Part shown: in pieces, positions 20,041-31,590 of the stretch | Layout of the letters: each line of letters starts with the position of its first letter | How positions within the stretch are numbered: the first letter of the stretch is position 1 | Source: Dipteris shenzhenensis | Lineage: Eukaryota; Polypodiophyta; Polypodiopsida; Gleicheniales | NCBI GenBank assembly: GCA_047967505.1 | Contig: CM106540.1 | Length of the DNA stretch: 64,000 bases | Reading direction: 5' to 3' (one strand) | The notes under the pieces: model-generated | What the model was told of the DNA's origin: nothing | What the model saw: only the letters and a program-made list of their open reading frames with translations | The model's database searches: none | Translations under genes and position numbers: made by a program

Positions 20041-20577
20041 ATGGTGGACAGGAAGCTGCTAGAAGAAGAGGAAGAAGAAAGAGAAGAAAGTGAAGCCAGC
20101 TCAAGTGGGAGTGAAGAACAGAGTGAAAGTGAAAGTGACATCACACACTCAAGTGGCGATGAAGTGGGTATGCTGTTGCCAGAAAGTGAGAATGAAATTG
20201 AGGATAGCGTGGGACAATTGGAGGGTAAAGATGATTCATGGTTTGATTTCATGCAACTAGTGGAGGAAATAGAGGTGGAGCATATGCAAGATGTTCAAGA
20301 ATGCAATAGTCTCTCAAAAGATGCCATTAAGGAAGACAATATAGCAGATAAAGAAAGATATCTTGATGTTGTTGAGAAAGAAGATACAAGTGGTTACTCA
20401 ATGCACGAACATATTGAAGATGAAGTGAAGCATGGCAGAATATGGCATCACGAAGGGAAGAGTTGGAAGCATGAAGGTGTTAAGGGAACTAAGCTGGTCT
20501 TTGATCCTAGAGGGTCCACCTCTTCTAGCAATCTAAAGAAATGGTCAAGTGCATCTTTCCCATTTCATCCGGGATGA
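20041..20577 (+). pseudogene. Acidic Glu/Ser-rich segment of the gag-protease element
   Basis: A 178-codon frame starts MVDRKLLEEEEEEREES and is strongly acidic through residue 75, then His/Glu/Asp-rich, and ends just before the polypurine tract. I recognise no enzyme motif. It lies where autonomous elements would have RT, so it may be a linker that remained after deletion or an element-specific protein. It is the longest undamaged frame of the element and a real protein is possible. Confidence 0.45.
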
Positions 20578-20625
20578 CAACAGGAGGACAATACATGTGC
20601 TGCTGAGCATGTGCATGCTCCAGCA

Positions 20626-20643
20626 TTTGGGGGGAGGGCAAAA
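20626..20643 (+). promoter_or_regulatory. Polypurine tract of the gag-protease element
   Basis: TTTGGGGGGAGGGCAAAA directly before the TGTGATG start of the 3' LTR. Confidence 0.75.
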
Positions 20644-22779
20644 TGTGATGGGTTTTTTTTGTGCAACTGGTATCATTTTGTATCAAATAAGAAATGCTAT
20701 GTAAATCATAGATAAGAGCACTCATGTGTAGGAGATAGTAGCACTGATAGGTGCACATGTAGATAGCAGGGATAGGGTAGAAGATAGTAACTAGAAAATA
20801 CTATGACATTGGCCTCCTCTATTTTTTGAGATGATACTTTGTATTGAACATATATTTTGAAAATAACTATGCGCTTGTATGAAGAACCCTGATTGCAAGA
20901 AATGATGGCAAGAAATTGATGATTGGATGACCCATGGAGATTGGATGTGGACCTTGGATCTTGCACTAGCACATGGAATGGATGATGGAGTGAGTGGTCA
21001 CTAAGGCACTGAAGAAGGACCAGTGCTTTCCTTAAAGATTACAAGTAAGGAGCGCTTTGCACGACCACAGACCGAAAGAGTGGGCCACAAGGAAAGGAAA
21101 TTAAAGGGATGGCTCTCAATTTTGGAGATAAAAGGAGCCAATCGATGGCCAAGGATTTGCATGGAAAAAGAAGGACATGGGTTAATGGAACTACTGGTTG
21201 GATCTCCATAAGGAGGGTGGACGGCCTTGGTTCAGATTATCTTCTGGCTAGTGTCAGGATTATAGAGAGCAGTTGATCACATTTTCATGAAGTTTGTGCT
21301 CATTTCAGTTGTGGTGGGAATCACCCATCTTAGTTTGAGAGAGGTCAGGAAAGCTGACCAATTTGTGTTTCTAGTTGCTTGGCTTTGCTTTGGTGAATCA
21401 CTTGTTGGCAAGAGCAGCTGATTGCTCTATCGCTTAGTTTGTTGTTTGTCACAATTTAACATTCAAGGTGTTTCCAAAGGAAATTGGTTTTTCAGAAGGC
21501 TTGTGGCCATTTGAGATCAGGATCTTGAAGACCTTATGAGGGCTCTTAGCTACTCATGGTGTTTTATACATGGGTGCTCCCACGAAGTTCATGATGATCC
21601 TAAGACTGCCTATTCAGTTTGCTCATCATTCTAGGGTGGCTCAACAGGAGCTCCACTAAATGCATGCTTGTTTTTGGAGTAGTGAACTCGATTCTCACAA
21701 TGGCGCACAAAGATCAACAATAGTTGTGGTACTGAGTTAGTGGAGGCAACTGATCATGAGTTGCCATTTTTGCTATTCCAGAGGTCTTTGGTCATTTGAG
21801 GAAGCTCATGGTTGGTTGCAAGGAGGCTAATACTATTGTAGATTGGTTGTGGGAGTCTTCTTCTTGCACATTTATAGTTCCTAAAGGAGGGAAAGTTTTG
21901 CTGCATTTCAAGTCGTAGGTTCAGTTCTAAAGGGTGGCCAAGTTGGTAGAGAAAGTTTCATTTGACAACAGCTGATCGTGTGGGATTTGCACTTGAGAAA
22001 CCAAGGGAAGCCACTTGTGAAGGTGAACAGTGCATGCAAATCCACGTCAACAATGGAACTCGGCGGATCAAAGAGGAGACTATTTGTTGCAAGGATATCA
22101 TGCCTTTTGATGGGATATGAAAGGTAGACTACAGGCTAGCACGACTGTTTCTCATAAGGATTGCAAAATAGTTGTAGTTGTTAGTGTTGCCAGCTGTATT
22201 CTGAAGGTCGAAAGGCAATACATGAAGCCTCTTGGTCACTGGTTTTTGCTCAAGGGCCGTGTAGGTTAAGGGATGATAGAGAGGACGTAAGTCGAGGTGT
22301 TTGAATACATTCCTTACTTTGGCCATATGTAATTCGAAGGGCTATAGTAAGCTGAAAGCATAGAAGAGAATACTATTGCGAGCAATTACGTGGAGATCTA
22401 GTACGGTTCACTGCATGAGAACTCAGTATATATTGGTGGCTTGTGACAGTAGCATGGGTGATAGTATATAAAGGAAAGTGAAGATTACAAGAAAGGCTTC
22501 TTCATTAGGCATAAGTGTGATCTACAATAGTGAAGATAAACACAAGGTAGAGAAAGGGAGTTGAGACATGTAATACAGAGGTCCAAGGTTCCATCCGAGT
22601 TCCAAGGCATCCAGTCGGCGGTCTTCGGCAAGCAAGGTTCTATGTGATCCTACAAGGGATTCTATCTACATGTTGATGGTCTCTTGGAGATTGTGATCTC
22701 TATACATTTCAGTGATCTTTGTATTTCCAACAATTATTAGAATCCATTGGTACATGGTGCTTTCTCGATGTTTTCCCAA
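20644..22779 (+). repeat. 3' LTR of the gag-protease element (2.1 kb, end cut)
   Basis: Begins TGTGATGGG after the polypurine tract. The part from 21858 matches the 5' LTR. It breaks off at 22779 in GTTTTCCCA, where minus-strand LINE sequence starts; about 95 bp of the LTR is missing compared with 18215-18308. Short frames within it have no motif. Confidence 0.75.
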
Positions 22780-22789
22780 GGTATAAACT

Positions 22790-23345
22790 TGAAAAATGCA
22801 AAAGAAATCTGGAGGTGGCCTCAAATCGTGAAAAACACAGGCATTCTGAAACTTGCAGATCTCTCTAAGAAGCGCACCACGAATGATACTCTAGAGATGG
22901 AGCTATGAATCTGACAGTGGCCCTTTGTCACCCAAAAGAGCAATTTTCCACTAAATATCCACATGAATTTGATCTTTGCCAAGCCAACCATGGAGTCTCC
23001 CCCACAACCCTCGAGACACAATACATTGCCAGAATAGATGGAAATGCATCTCCAAAGCAACATGGCAAAATGGATAGAGAGAAGAGAAAGGCTACCATTT
23101 ACATAACCTATCCTTCCTAGAGAGTTTCCCAACAATCACCCTCCACATAAAAAAATTCAAACGCATAGAGGGTGGAGCTTTCCAAACAGACCGCAGCCTA
23201 TGAACCCATACCCGCAAAGAATCCCATGGTGCCCAATGCTGCAAAGACTTCTTCACTACCAATGGAACATTGGAAATATCAAAATAATGTAAACGCAACT
23301 TAGACAATTGCTTACCATTAGAATCCCCCTAGCTAGCTAATCCTA
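22790..23345 (-). pseudogene. LINE 3' coding fragment with zf-RVT domain
   Basis: On the minus strand the translation reads SVWKAPPSMRLNFFMWRVIV with KLSRKDRLCKW after it and HFAMLLWRCISIYSG further on. The W-K-x-P-P-x-x-x-x-FFxWR-x-x-x-G-x-L pattern is the zinc-binding reverse-transcriptase domain (zf-RVT) found near the C-terminus of plant LINE ORF2 proteins. Two overlapping frames (23092-23307 and 22821-23135) carry it, so a frameshift is present. It interrupts the right end of the long LTR, consistent with a 5'-truncated LINE insertion in minus orientation. Confidence 0.65.
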
Positions 23346-24395
23346 TTTGAGGGAGCAGAGACAACAGTAGGCCAATTGTCCTAGACCCTTTGAAGAATAA
23401 GCTGAACAAATTGAGCCTCTCGGTGATGTGTGTCTTTGTACATAATGAAATGGAAATATCTTATCCATATTTGTACCACTGAGTTTTCAATCAATGTTCT
23501 TAATAGTGTGAGGAAAGAGGAGAGCGTTTTAAGGAGAATGCAAGGGGAGATAGAGATATTTAAACAAATTTTTGCACTTTGAAATGACAAAGTGTTACAA
23601 TCTAGCTCTTATCCTACCTTCAAATTTGCCATTAATCATTTTAAGTAGCAATATATTAACCACTCTTAATTGCAAGGCTCCTACTCTTCCCACTCATTCC
23701 ACTGACATCTTGCTAAGGGTCAGGAGCATTTTGAATGAAGCACATTTCTCATGTGGATCTTCAACAGTGATGGGCCCCACTCAAAACATGTCACCACCAT
23801 GCTTGATGGCATTTTAACTAAGCCAACCACATCCAGTTTTGCTAACTATCTTTCTTGTGTTTGGATGTTGAGCAAATAGCATTTTAACAATTCATGAAAG
23901 GAATTTTCAAATGACCAATCTTTCTCATTATCTTACGTATTGAAGCATGGCTCATATTATTGAGACATTTTCTACATCTTCCCCAAACCTTTGTGTCTCA
24001 ATCAATTAGGAGCCATGCTTCATTTTCAACATCTTTCCTCCAATTAGGAGACATTTTCAACTTTAGACCTTTTTTATTTTGCATCGGTTATCATGTTTCA
24101 TTTACAATTTTACATACAAAAGTGAAAGCGTGCCCCATGCAATGATTCCAAAGGACCTCAAAGCAACGAGTTTTAGATCCTACAAAGATATCCTACTTAG
24201 GCCAGGGCTACACCAGCAACATGCTTGAACTCACAGCTGGCCTAAAGGTAAATTCAATGCTTTCTCGATGAAGATTTACATGAAGAGTCAATAGACTAGT
24301 TTACCACTCATGCACTTATTGGCTTCTTGCTTAGTCCTAGGCCCCCCACAGCTTTCCTATAAATTTGGATTAGAACCAACTAGGGAAGGAGAGGA
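23346..24395. other. No recognisable gene or element
   Basis: AT-rich DNA with short frames only; there are a few near-repeated phrases about "old" LTR-like CATTTTCAAC between 23960 and 24060 but no boundary. Nothing further can be supported. Confidence 0.5.
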
Positions 24396-24617
24396 ATGAT
24401 AGTCACTAGTGTTAGGTTCTTGAGAAAAGGTTTTTATTTCTTCCTCTTTGAACAAGAAGAGATGTCTTATGAAAACCAACCCCTATATCTAGAATACTCA
24501 TATGAAGATTTCAATCCAATTAGGCCCAGGTCGACATCTATCCCTATTTGGGTAGAACTACTAGACTCAGTACCTTCTCCCTTGTACCTCAAGCTACAAA
24601 TCTATGTAGAAGTCTAG
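24396..24617 (+). pseudogene. LINE ORF1-like (DUF4283-type) fragment
   Basis: The frame contains NPIRPRSTSIPIWVELLDSV and PLYLKLQIYVEV, resembling the segment of plant LINE ORF1/DUF4283 proteins in which a polar stretch is followed by PIWVRLPxLPLxxW and a hydrophobic helix. No flanking LINE domain is seen, and the match is short. Confidence 0.35.
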
Positions 24618-26217
24618 GGGAGGTGTAGAGAAAGAGTAATTCATAAATCCTAGAGGCAACTAGGAGGTTTGTGTGAAACTAGATGTGGCTAAAGAGCTAA
24701 CAGATACACTTATGGTTGTCACCAGGAATGGTGAGGTTTATAAGGAATAGCCTTAGTGTACAAGAACCTTCCAAATTCCTTCTTTCTTTGCGGGATTCTT
24801 CTCACACTGTTAAAAATTTTCCCCTCAAGAAGACTAAAGCTAACAATAATATGGTGGTGTAAGATAGACTAGGACTTAGTCTATTTTAGAGTTTTTTTGT
24901 GCTCTAGTACTTGGACTGTATATACCAAGTACTTGTACTTCATTTGGTTGAACGTTTCAGTTGGAATTCATTTGTGTTCACTTCTTATTCTCTTGTGTTC
25001 ATAATCCTTATCCATTCTTGTTCCTACATGTGGTAAGCTAGTCCTTCCAGCCCTGTCACTTGCTTCCCCGTTCTCCCGCATGCTCCTGTTGCACTTCTAT
25101 CACAGAGAAGAAGTTAGTTCTTGCTGGTTGACTTCTCTCTTGGCTGTCTTGAGCTCCCACAATCTTCATGTTATCTTGAGCTTTAGCTTTGTTGCGAGAT
25201 TTTGCACCAAGAAGCACTCCTTAGCTGGCCGACTTTGTTTTGCATCAAGCGTGCTTTTTTTTCAAGAAATTTTGGATAACAAAAGTTCTATACTTGTGTG
25301 GGGAAACCCGGAGGGGTTTTGACCCATCAAAGTGTAGTTCCCTCCCCTTTCAGAGCTATTCATTTTGCATCACGTGCATGTTTTCCAGACAATTTTGGAT
25401 ACCGGAAGTTTTATAGCTGTATCGGGCAACCTAAAGGAGTTTTGAGCCATCAAACTAGGTTTCCCCCCCGCCCTTTCGGAGCTATTCGTGCTCTTAGAAT
25501 TTCATTCTAAGCAATAGATTAGAAGATATTAGCAATATCATTTACATTTTGCTAATTTTTACTGATTTTCATATAGTTTGCCTCTCCACCTCACCGTTTG
25601 ACTTGCTCGCTTGCCCGTTGCCTCTCCAAATCACCACTTGCATCTCCAGCTCCGGATTTGCTTTGGATTCCAACTTGGTGGTTCAACTTTTTCTCTTGCT
25701 CTAACTCGACATCCTTGCCTTAGCTCATTTTCAATGTCTTCTAATTGGTTCATGCGAAAGCATTGCACAGGGGTGTCTTGCAGATTGCATTGCATAGGTG
25801 TCAATGCATTTGGGACAATTTTTAGCTGCACATTGAGTGCAATTCATTGCTCAAGTCTTATTCATTGTTGAAGCCAAGTGTTGGCTATAAGTTGATGCAC
25901 TTTTGGATGCCTATTGAGCAAGATTTTGCTATTACATTGTGAGCCATTGTTTGGCTGAGATACATGCTGATTTTTGGGGTAGAAGCCCATAGCATTTGAG
26001 CCAATGTTTGGCTATGGTTGAGGACAACTTTTTGGGGCAGAAATATTGTGCATGATTGCATTTTGTATCTCGGAAGGGATTGAGGTTTTTGTTGAATTTT
26101 TGGGTAGATTTATTGCTATTACAGAGCAGTCACTGTTGTCAGTGAATGCCATTGTAGTGATTGCATAGAAGTCTCTGGTCTTTCAATTATCCATTTGCTA
26201 TCTTTTCCTTTGTAGGT
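24618..26217. other. Leader-like region before a copia Gag, with a 123-bp imperfect tandem pair
   Basis: A TATA-like CTGTATATACC lies near 24917, followed at 25020-25045 by TTCCTACATGTGGTAAGCTAG, which could be a decayed LTR end and primer site, but I cannot confirm it. At 25271-25390 and 25394-25510 an imperfect tandem pair is visible (TTTTGGATA... GAGCCATCAAA), period about 123 bp. No coding motif is present. Confidence 0.4.
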
Positions 26218-27395
26218 ACACTTGAAGTTATTCTTGAGCTTGCAATCATGTCTCTCAATGAGAATTTTGGTACCATGACTGAGGCAGAAAGTTGGATGGA
26301 CCCAACTATGCTTTATGGTCATTTACACTCAAGAATATCTTGGTTGGAAAGGGCTTATGGACATTGTCAATGGGGATGAGACTAGACCTGGTGCACCTAG
26401 CTCTAGTGCATCTTCCACTACCACTCAAAGTTCTACTGCCACTACTCATGTCACTCCCATAGAAGATCAGAGGAGGTTTGATTGAAGGGATGCCCAAGCT
26501 TTGTCTTTGATTGCATTGTATGTGAAGACACACATTAAATCCACTATAATGTTTGCAATACTTCAAAGGAAGCTTGCGATCAAGTGAAAAGTATGTGGAA
26601 TGTGAAGAATGAAGCAAGAAGCATTGCTTTGAATAATAGGCTCAATGACTTGTCCATGCAGGAAAGTCAAACTATGTCAACTCATACTATAAAGATTACT
26701 AACATTCAGGATGAGCTGGCAGCTATTGATGAAGATATAGAAGACAAGAAATTGGTCTCTATCACCCTCAATAGTCTGGCACCCTCATATGATATGTTTG
26801 TTACTTCCTTGACTGTTATGCTCAAGGCTAAACCACTCACTTTTGAGGAGTTAGTTGGCTTGCTTTTACAGGAAGAAACAAGGGCTTCTAGTTCAGCTTG
26901 TTTCTCTGGTCAAAGTGAGCAAGCACTTGCCACTCATGGAAATGGTAAATTTTAGAAAAAGACCAGCCATTATTATCAGCCCAGGAAGGAGGGGAATGAA
27001 AACACAAATGCAGGGAATGTAGATAAAGGTGCAAAGGTGAAGAAAGGCAAATGTAATTATTGCAAGAAGCCTGGTCATTACATTGTAGAGTGCTAGAAAA
27101 GGATTTCGTGGACCAATGAATGCCACAACCCATAGAGGGTATTTGTATTTTGTCACATTCATTGATGATTACTCCATGTTCACTTGGCTCTTTCTCATGA
27201 AAAGCAAATTTGAAGTGTATTGGTGGCTGAGAACGAAACCAATTCTAAGATTGGAACATTTAATTCTGACAATGGGGGAGAGTAGAGTATACTTCACATG
27301 CTTTTGAAGGGTACTTGAAAGAGCATGGGATAAAACATCACAAAATAGTGCGCCATACACGCCTCAACATAATCCGATGTAGAGAGGGAGAACAT
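26218..27395 (+). pseudogene. Copia remnant: Gag, zinc knuckle and a piece of integrase
   Basis: Gag starts near 26248 (MSLNENFGTMTEAE) and shows WSFTLKNILVGKGL in a second frame, then ARSIALNNRLNDLSMQESQT, KKLVSITLNSLAPSYDMF and PLTFEELVGLLLQEE, all typical of copia UBN2 Gag. The zinc knuckle CNYCKKPGHYIVEC is at about 27053-27094. Directly after it comes integrase-core sequence (YLYFVTFIDDYSMFTWLFLM), then decayed KEHGIKHHKI-like and YTPQHNP fragments. Protease and the integrase zinc region are deleted between the two, and RT and RNase H are missing. Confidence 0.75.
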
Positions 27396-28012
27396 GACTC
27401 CAAAATAACATTATAAGCAACAAATACAAAGTTTTGCAACTTTGCACTTGTACATGCATCACTTGCTAATAAAGTTTTCCTACTTCAAAATAAACTCATC
27501 TACATGCTTCACAAAATGAAGTGGACTTTGATGCTAGCTGTGGACTCCATTGTGATGATTTGGGAGTAGACTCTTTTCTCTTGAGGCTTTGATGCTTTTG
27601 GCATATATGGACTCTTCCTTCGGGCATAGAATTTGTCTACTTCCGAGTGTGGACTCAGTTATGATGGTTTAGGCGTAGACTCCATTGGAGGTTGTGATTC
27701 TTTGAGAATGTATTGAATCTTTGATTTTGAGTGGGCTCGATTATGATGCCTTGAACATAGACTCTTCGGGAGGTTGTGATGCTTGCGGCATAGAATGAAT
27801 GAATCTCTGCTTCCACTCGCAGACTCTATTGGGATGCTTTGGGCATAGACTCCTCTGAATGTTTGTAATGCTTTGGCCATAGATTGAGTCTCTACTTCTG
27901 CGAGTGGACTCCGTTATGATGCTTTGGGTTTAGACTCCTTGGGAATATGTTGAATCTCTACTTTTGCTCGTGGACTCGGTTGTGATGCTTTGGGAGTAGA
28001 ATCCTTTAAAAA
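27396..28012 (-). repeat. Degenerate tandem repeats of about 110 bp, coding-like on the minus strand
   Basis: The phrase GTGGACTCNGTTRTGATGCTTTGG recurs at about 27538, 27649, 27736, 27820, 27906 and 27972 together with GTAGACTCCTT and GAATCTCTACTT phrases. On the minus strand these read as variants of STPKASQPSP-AKVETQ, so this may be a repeat-rich protein tail adjoining the Ulp1-like frame at 28013. Units differ by many substitutions and small indels. Confidence 0.6.
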
Positions 28013-28400
28013 CTATGATGCATTGGGAGTATATTGAGTCTCTACTTCCTCGAGAGCCTTTGATGCAGATTTGGGTGTCTCATTTACTTTAATTGTAGAT
28101 TGAGCAATTATGTATCGAACGGTATGAGCCACAAATGTATATAGTTTTGCATCAAAATATGTAGACATTGAGGATTGTGAGCCCTTCACATCAAATATTT
28201 CATCAAGGAGCAACTTGCAGTTGTAGCACACTCTCCACCCACAATTGTGTGCATCATTTTGCTTTATAACCTTGCATCTTTGTAAGTCCATTGCTTCCTG
28301 CAAGTCACCATCATACTTTGGGACTTGTTCAATTGCATTTATTAACCTTCATGTAGACATGTCCAGCATAACATACAAGGGAATGAATAAGTGCATCGCA
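28013..28400 (-). pseudogene. Ulp1/C48 peptidase-like segment
   Basis: The minus-strand frame includes INAIEQVPKYDGDLQEAMD and then KVIKQNDAHNCGWRVCYNCK. The end pattern Q-N-x(3)-[DN]-C-G-x-x-V-C resembles the catalytic cysteine region of Ulp1/SENP (C48) peptidases, which remove SUMO from proteins and also occur in several plant DNA transposons. The catalytic His and Asp are not clearly visible; the part upstream (28342-28533) is in another frame. The C-terminal part runs into the tandem-repeat tail. I rate this as a similarity to be tested, not an identification. Confidence 0.35.
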
Positions 28401-28849
28401 GCAGAAGATACATACCATGAAAGTTACAATGCATTAAGAGTATACTTTCGCTAACACATTGCCATGATATCTTGCCATTGAATTGGCGAAATAACATTTC
28501 TTGGCCTGAAGGTCCAAAGTCACCAAACTTCAATGTGAACTACATGGCCAATTAAGAATCTTTATTACTTGACTACATCTTACTTCTGGCAAAAGTAAAT
28601 ATGAGGTTGTGGTGTCACTTACTCCTCATAATATGGCAAAATGATAACTCATATGTTGTCCATATTGAGAGATTACAGTCGGGTGCAAATATCTCCTATT
28701 GACTTATTATTATTATTGAGCCATGTAGAAAGCATGGAATCTATGACCTATACACATTTTCCAAAAACTATCAGAAACTAAGCTACAATTATACTGCATC
28801 AAAAAATAAGCGAATATTAGCTCATTAGATTTTAATCAAAATATAAATA

Positions 28850-30360
28850 CTAATCCAAGATAAAGTTTGTATCAAACTTGAGTGTGGCCATTATAACTTT
28901 ACCATTGACCTCTTTCTCTCGATGTCTGAGGATTTGAATCTCTTCTTCACCAAATGATAAATATTGAGATTGTTGTCCAGTGAGAACCTGAACATCAAAG
29001 TTGCTTCCCATGTTTTGTAGCTTAGAAAAATCTTCAAATTTCTTTAGCATTAGCTACGCCATACTCATATGCTCCAAGTTTCCATATAAGCCAAGTAGTT
29101 GAGTCTCCATGTTAGGAAAGTCTTTCGGTGATCCTCTTACTATCTCAAATATTTCATTTTCAAATTTTCCAACAATCACCATATCGATTAAACTTGAAGG
29201 GAATATTGTGGCCTTCCTGACTTTAGATCCATGTGCAATCATTTCTTCATCCTTCCCCTCTGCCATCTATAAAAAATAACAAAAGCTTGTGAGATTGATA
29301 GGTTATAGTTAAATATAATGCTTGTAAAAGAAACATAAATTGTCATACCAGGATATCCATCCATGATTTCTTTGCGTAATTTTGTGAGCCATGAAGATCA
29401 TCCATGTCATTGCCTGCGATCATCTCTGCATCATTACATGCATCCTCTTCGTCATTATTTGTGTATTCTTTATCCTTGGAGCCATCGAGATCATCCATGT
29501 CCTGATCTCTAATCCTCTTATGGTCCACCTCTTTCTCATAGCTAATAGTTAGATTAGCTTGCAAGTGAAAATCTACCATGCATGCCTTTCTTTTAATAAT
29601 ATTAGTGGAATATCCTTTTTTGAGAAGATCTTCGAAAAGATATCCCATCCGCAATAAGGTGACCTCCCATTTATGTGGTTGCAAGTATTCCAACATAGTA
29701 ATCAAAAGACTTCCACTTTTTGCTGGACAGTCATAGATTTTGGAGTGCACGTGATGATGAGAGGACTTGTGGATTTCTTTCTCCTCTAGCATGAGATGCA
29801 AACTCTTGGTAGTCCTCCTTATGTTATGTTGTAGGGAGTGGTCAGGATATGGACTTCACATGCATAATAACAAGAATGATTCGAGGCATTGAATCTTTAA
29901 TCCACATTCTCTCTTGCTTGTCTTGGTTGCATACACACCATTATAGATCTTGAAATCACAGGCATAAACTTTCTCCAATGTGCTATGCATCTCTTCCTTG
30001 TTTTCTTTATTGACAAAAATGACATTATTGCAAATTCCAACTCTACTAATGTTGGTATATAATATTCTATTGATGAATTGGCGAATAGCATTGGAAGAAA
30101 CCTCATTGATAAAGAGTACTTGGGGCTTATCCCAACTTGTTTCATCAAGTAAAAAGTCCTCATCTGAAACGCCCCTATACACTACAACCTTTCTAGATTC
30201 TGAAGTGATGTTCATATTGAATTGAAAGTTGTGGTTGACATCCCTTGATATTCTCATGTTATGCTCATTCACAAGTTTCTCAACATATGCAATCACTTGT
30301 GGTGGGATTTGGGCTCTCATGAATGAGGTGACTACTTCGGACTTGTCTTCCTAATTCTTC
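28850..30360 (-). pseudogene. Unidentified minus-strand coding-like tract, central part
   Basis: Several long minus-strand frames follow each other: 29856-30320 (154 codons, with SWDKPQVLFINEVSSNAIRQ), 29343-29801 (152 codons, with Asp/Glu-rich DDLDGSKDKEYTNNDEEDA), 29054-29266 and 28850-29050. Their amino-acid make-up is that of a real protein, with few low-complexity artefacts except the acidic part. I do not recognise a family. The frames could be exons of one gene or one frame broken by shifts. Confidence 0.4.
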
Positions 30361-30399
30361 CTCCACTTATGTGCCCATGCCTTTTCCTTAGCTGTGGAT

Positions 30400-31590
30400 A
30401 AAGTGGCTATATGCTTCACAATACTAGAGCCAATATTGCATTGACCAACATGGATATCTTTTTCTACGAGCAAATATCTAATCACACTATCCACTGCATC
30501 ACGTTTCACCTATATGTTGATGTACTCCTCCATGCAATGATCTTTGTCCTTGCTAAAAAACATTCTTTCTTGATGAGTTTCTCTGTTGCCATTGTTACAT
30601 AGCCATCCGAAAAATATTTTATGGGCCTTCACATTCTTGTTGTCACCTCTTTTTTCTGAACCTTTGACTTTTGTGATAGTAACAAAGGACCTTCATACGT
30701 AATGTCACACTCCATAACTTTGCTCAAACACCTCATCAGGTTGAAAATTATACTTGCGTAGTCTGCATACCTATCTCTCGCTACCTTGAATCTTGTGAGA
30801 GATTCTTCCCATTCTTGATTTCCCCTTGGCACAAGTACACTTAAACATGTATAAAGCTTGACCAATGTGTCTGCATTTACTTTTGTGGCAGTTCTTTTCA
30901 AATGTGTTGCTAGAGAACCAAGTGTCGACACCTCGCTTTCATTAGGATTTTTGATGTTGAGATGATCTTATGCTTTGCAAAAATATCATGATTCAGTCTT
31001 TCAGACTCAATCAAATAATTTGTTGGTTGCTTAAAAATACATATTGTGGCCATATAAAAATTGAAGAGGAAGAACCTTTGAAATTTGCTTTGGAGCAGTC
31101 TTTTGGAGTCCATTGCTTTTCTAGCGAGTTCATTATAGAAGCATAAGCATAATGTTGATCATCAATTGGCTCAAATTTACAATGCAGCAAGAAATTTCTC
31201 TTTGCCTCTTTCAAAATTATCTCGGAATTTTCCTCTTCACCCTATTCATGTGGAATTTTTTGAAGGTATTGCGTGAAGAATTTGGTAAACGTCTCCTCAA
31301 AATGCGTAGGTCCATCAAACATAATTCCATTGTCATGGCTATCTATATTTGGACAGAACATGATTGGATGTAAGACTACATTAGAGATCATGGGTTTCTT
31401 GCCATCCACCAAAGCCTTGAATATTTGCGTTGCATAAGATATATCAAGAGTCCTGTTGTTGGTAAAAATAGTTGCAGACTCCACATCTAGAGCATTCACA
31501 GCATAGGACTTTTTCCCCCATATATATCTGACATCATCTTTTGTGATCGTCTCATTAAGATATAGATCAAGATTCTTTATTGACATGAGC
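30400..31590 (-). pseudogene. Unidentified minus-strand coding-like tract, upstream part
   Basis: Frames at 31242-31586 (114 codons, SIKNLDLYLNETITKDDVRY), 31011-31214 and 30629-30931 (LVPRGNQEWEESLTRFKVA) lie in series on the minus strand, with short gaps that contain single stops. They look like one decayed long frame. No catalytic motif is identified. Confidence 0.4.

Larger units (their letters stand above)
17305..22779 (+). mobile_element. Long-LTR gag-protease element without RT or integrase (TR-GAG-like)
   Basis: A partial 5' LTR (17305-18308) and a nearly complete 3' LTR (20644-22779) enclose a 2.3-kb internal region. That region encodes a Gag with one zinc knuckle, a gypsy-type protease-like domain and an acidic protein segment. 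Terminal bases match in inverse (TGTGATG at the start, CATCACA at the end). There is no reverse transcriptase, RNase H or integrase, and the space between protease and polypurine tract is too short to hold them. It fits the published class of terminal-repeat elements coding only for Gag (TR-GAG), which use the enzymes of autonomous gypsy elements. Both LTRs are cut: the left by the copia element, the right by a LINE. Confidence 0.75.
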
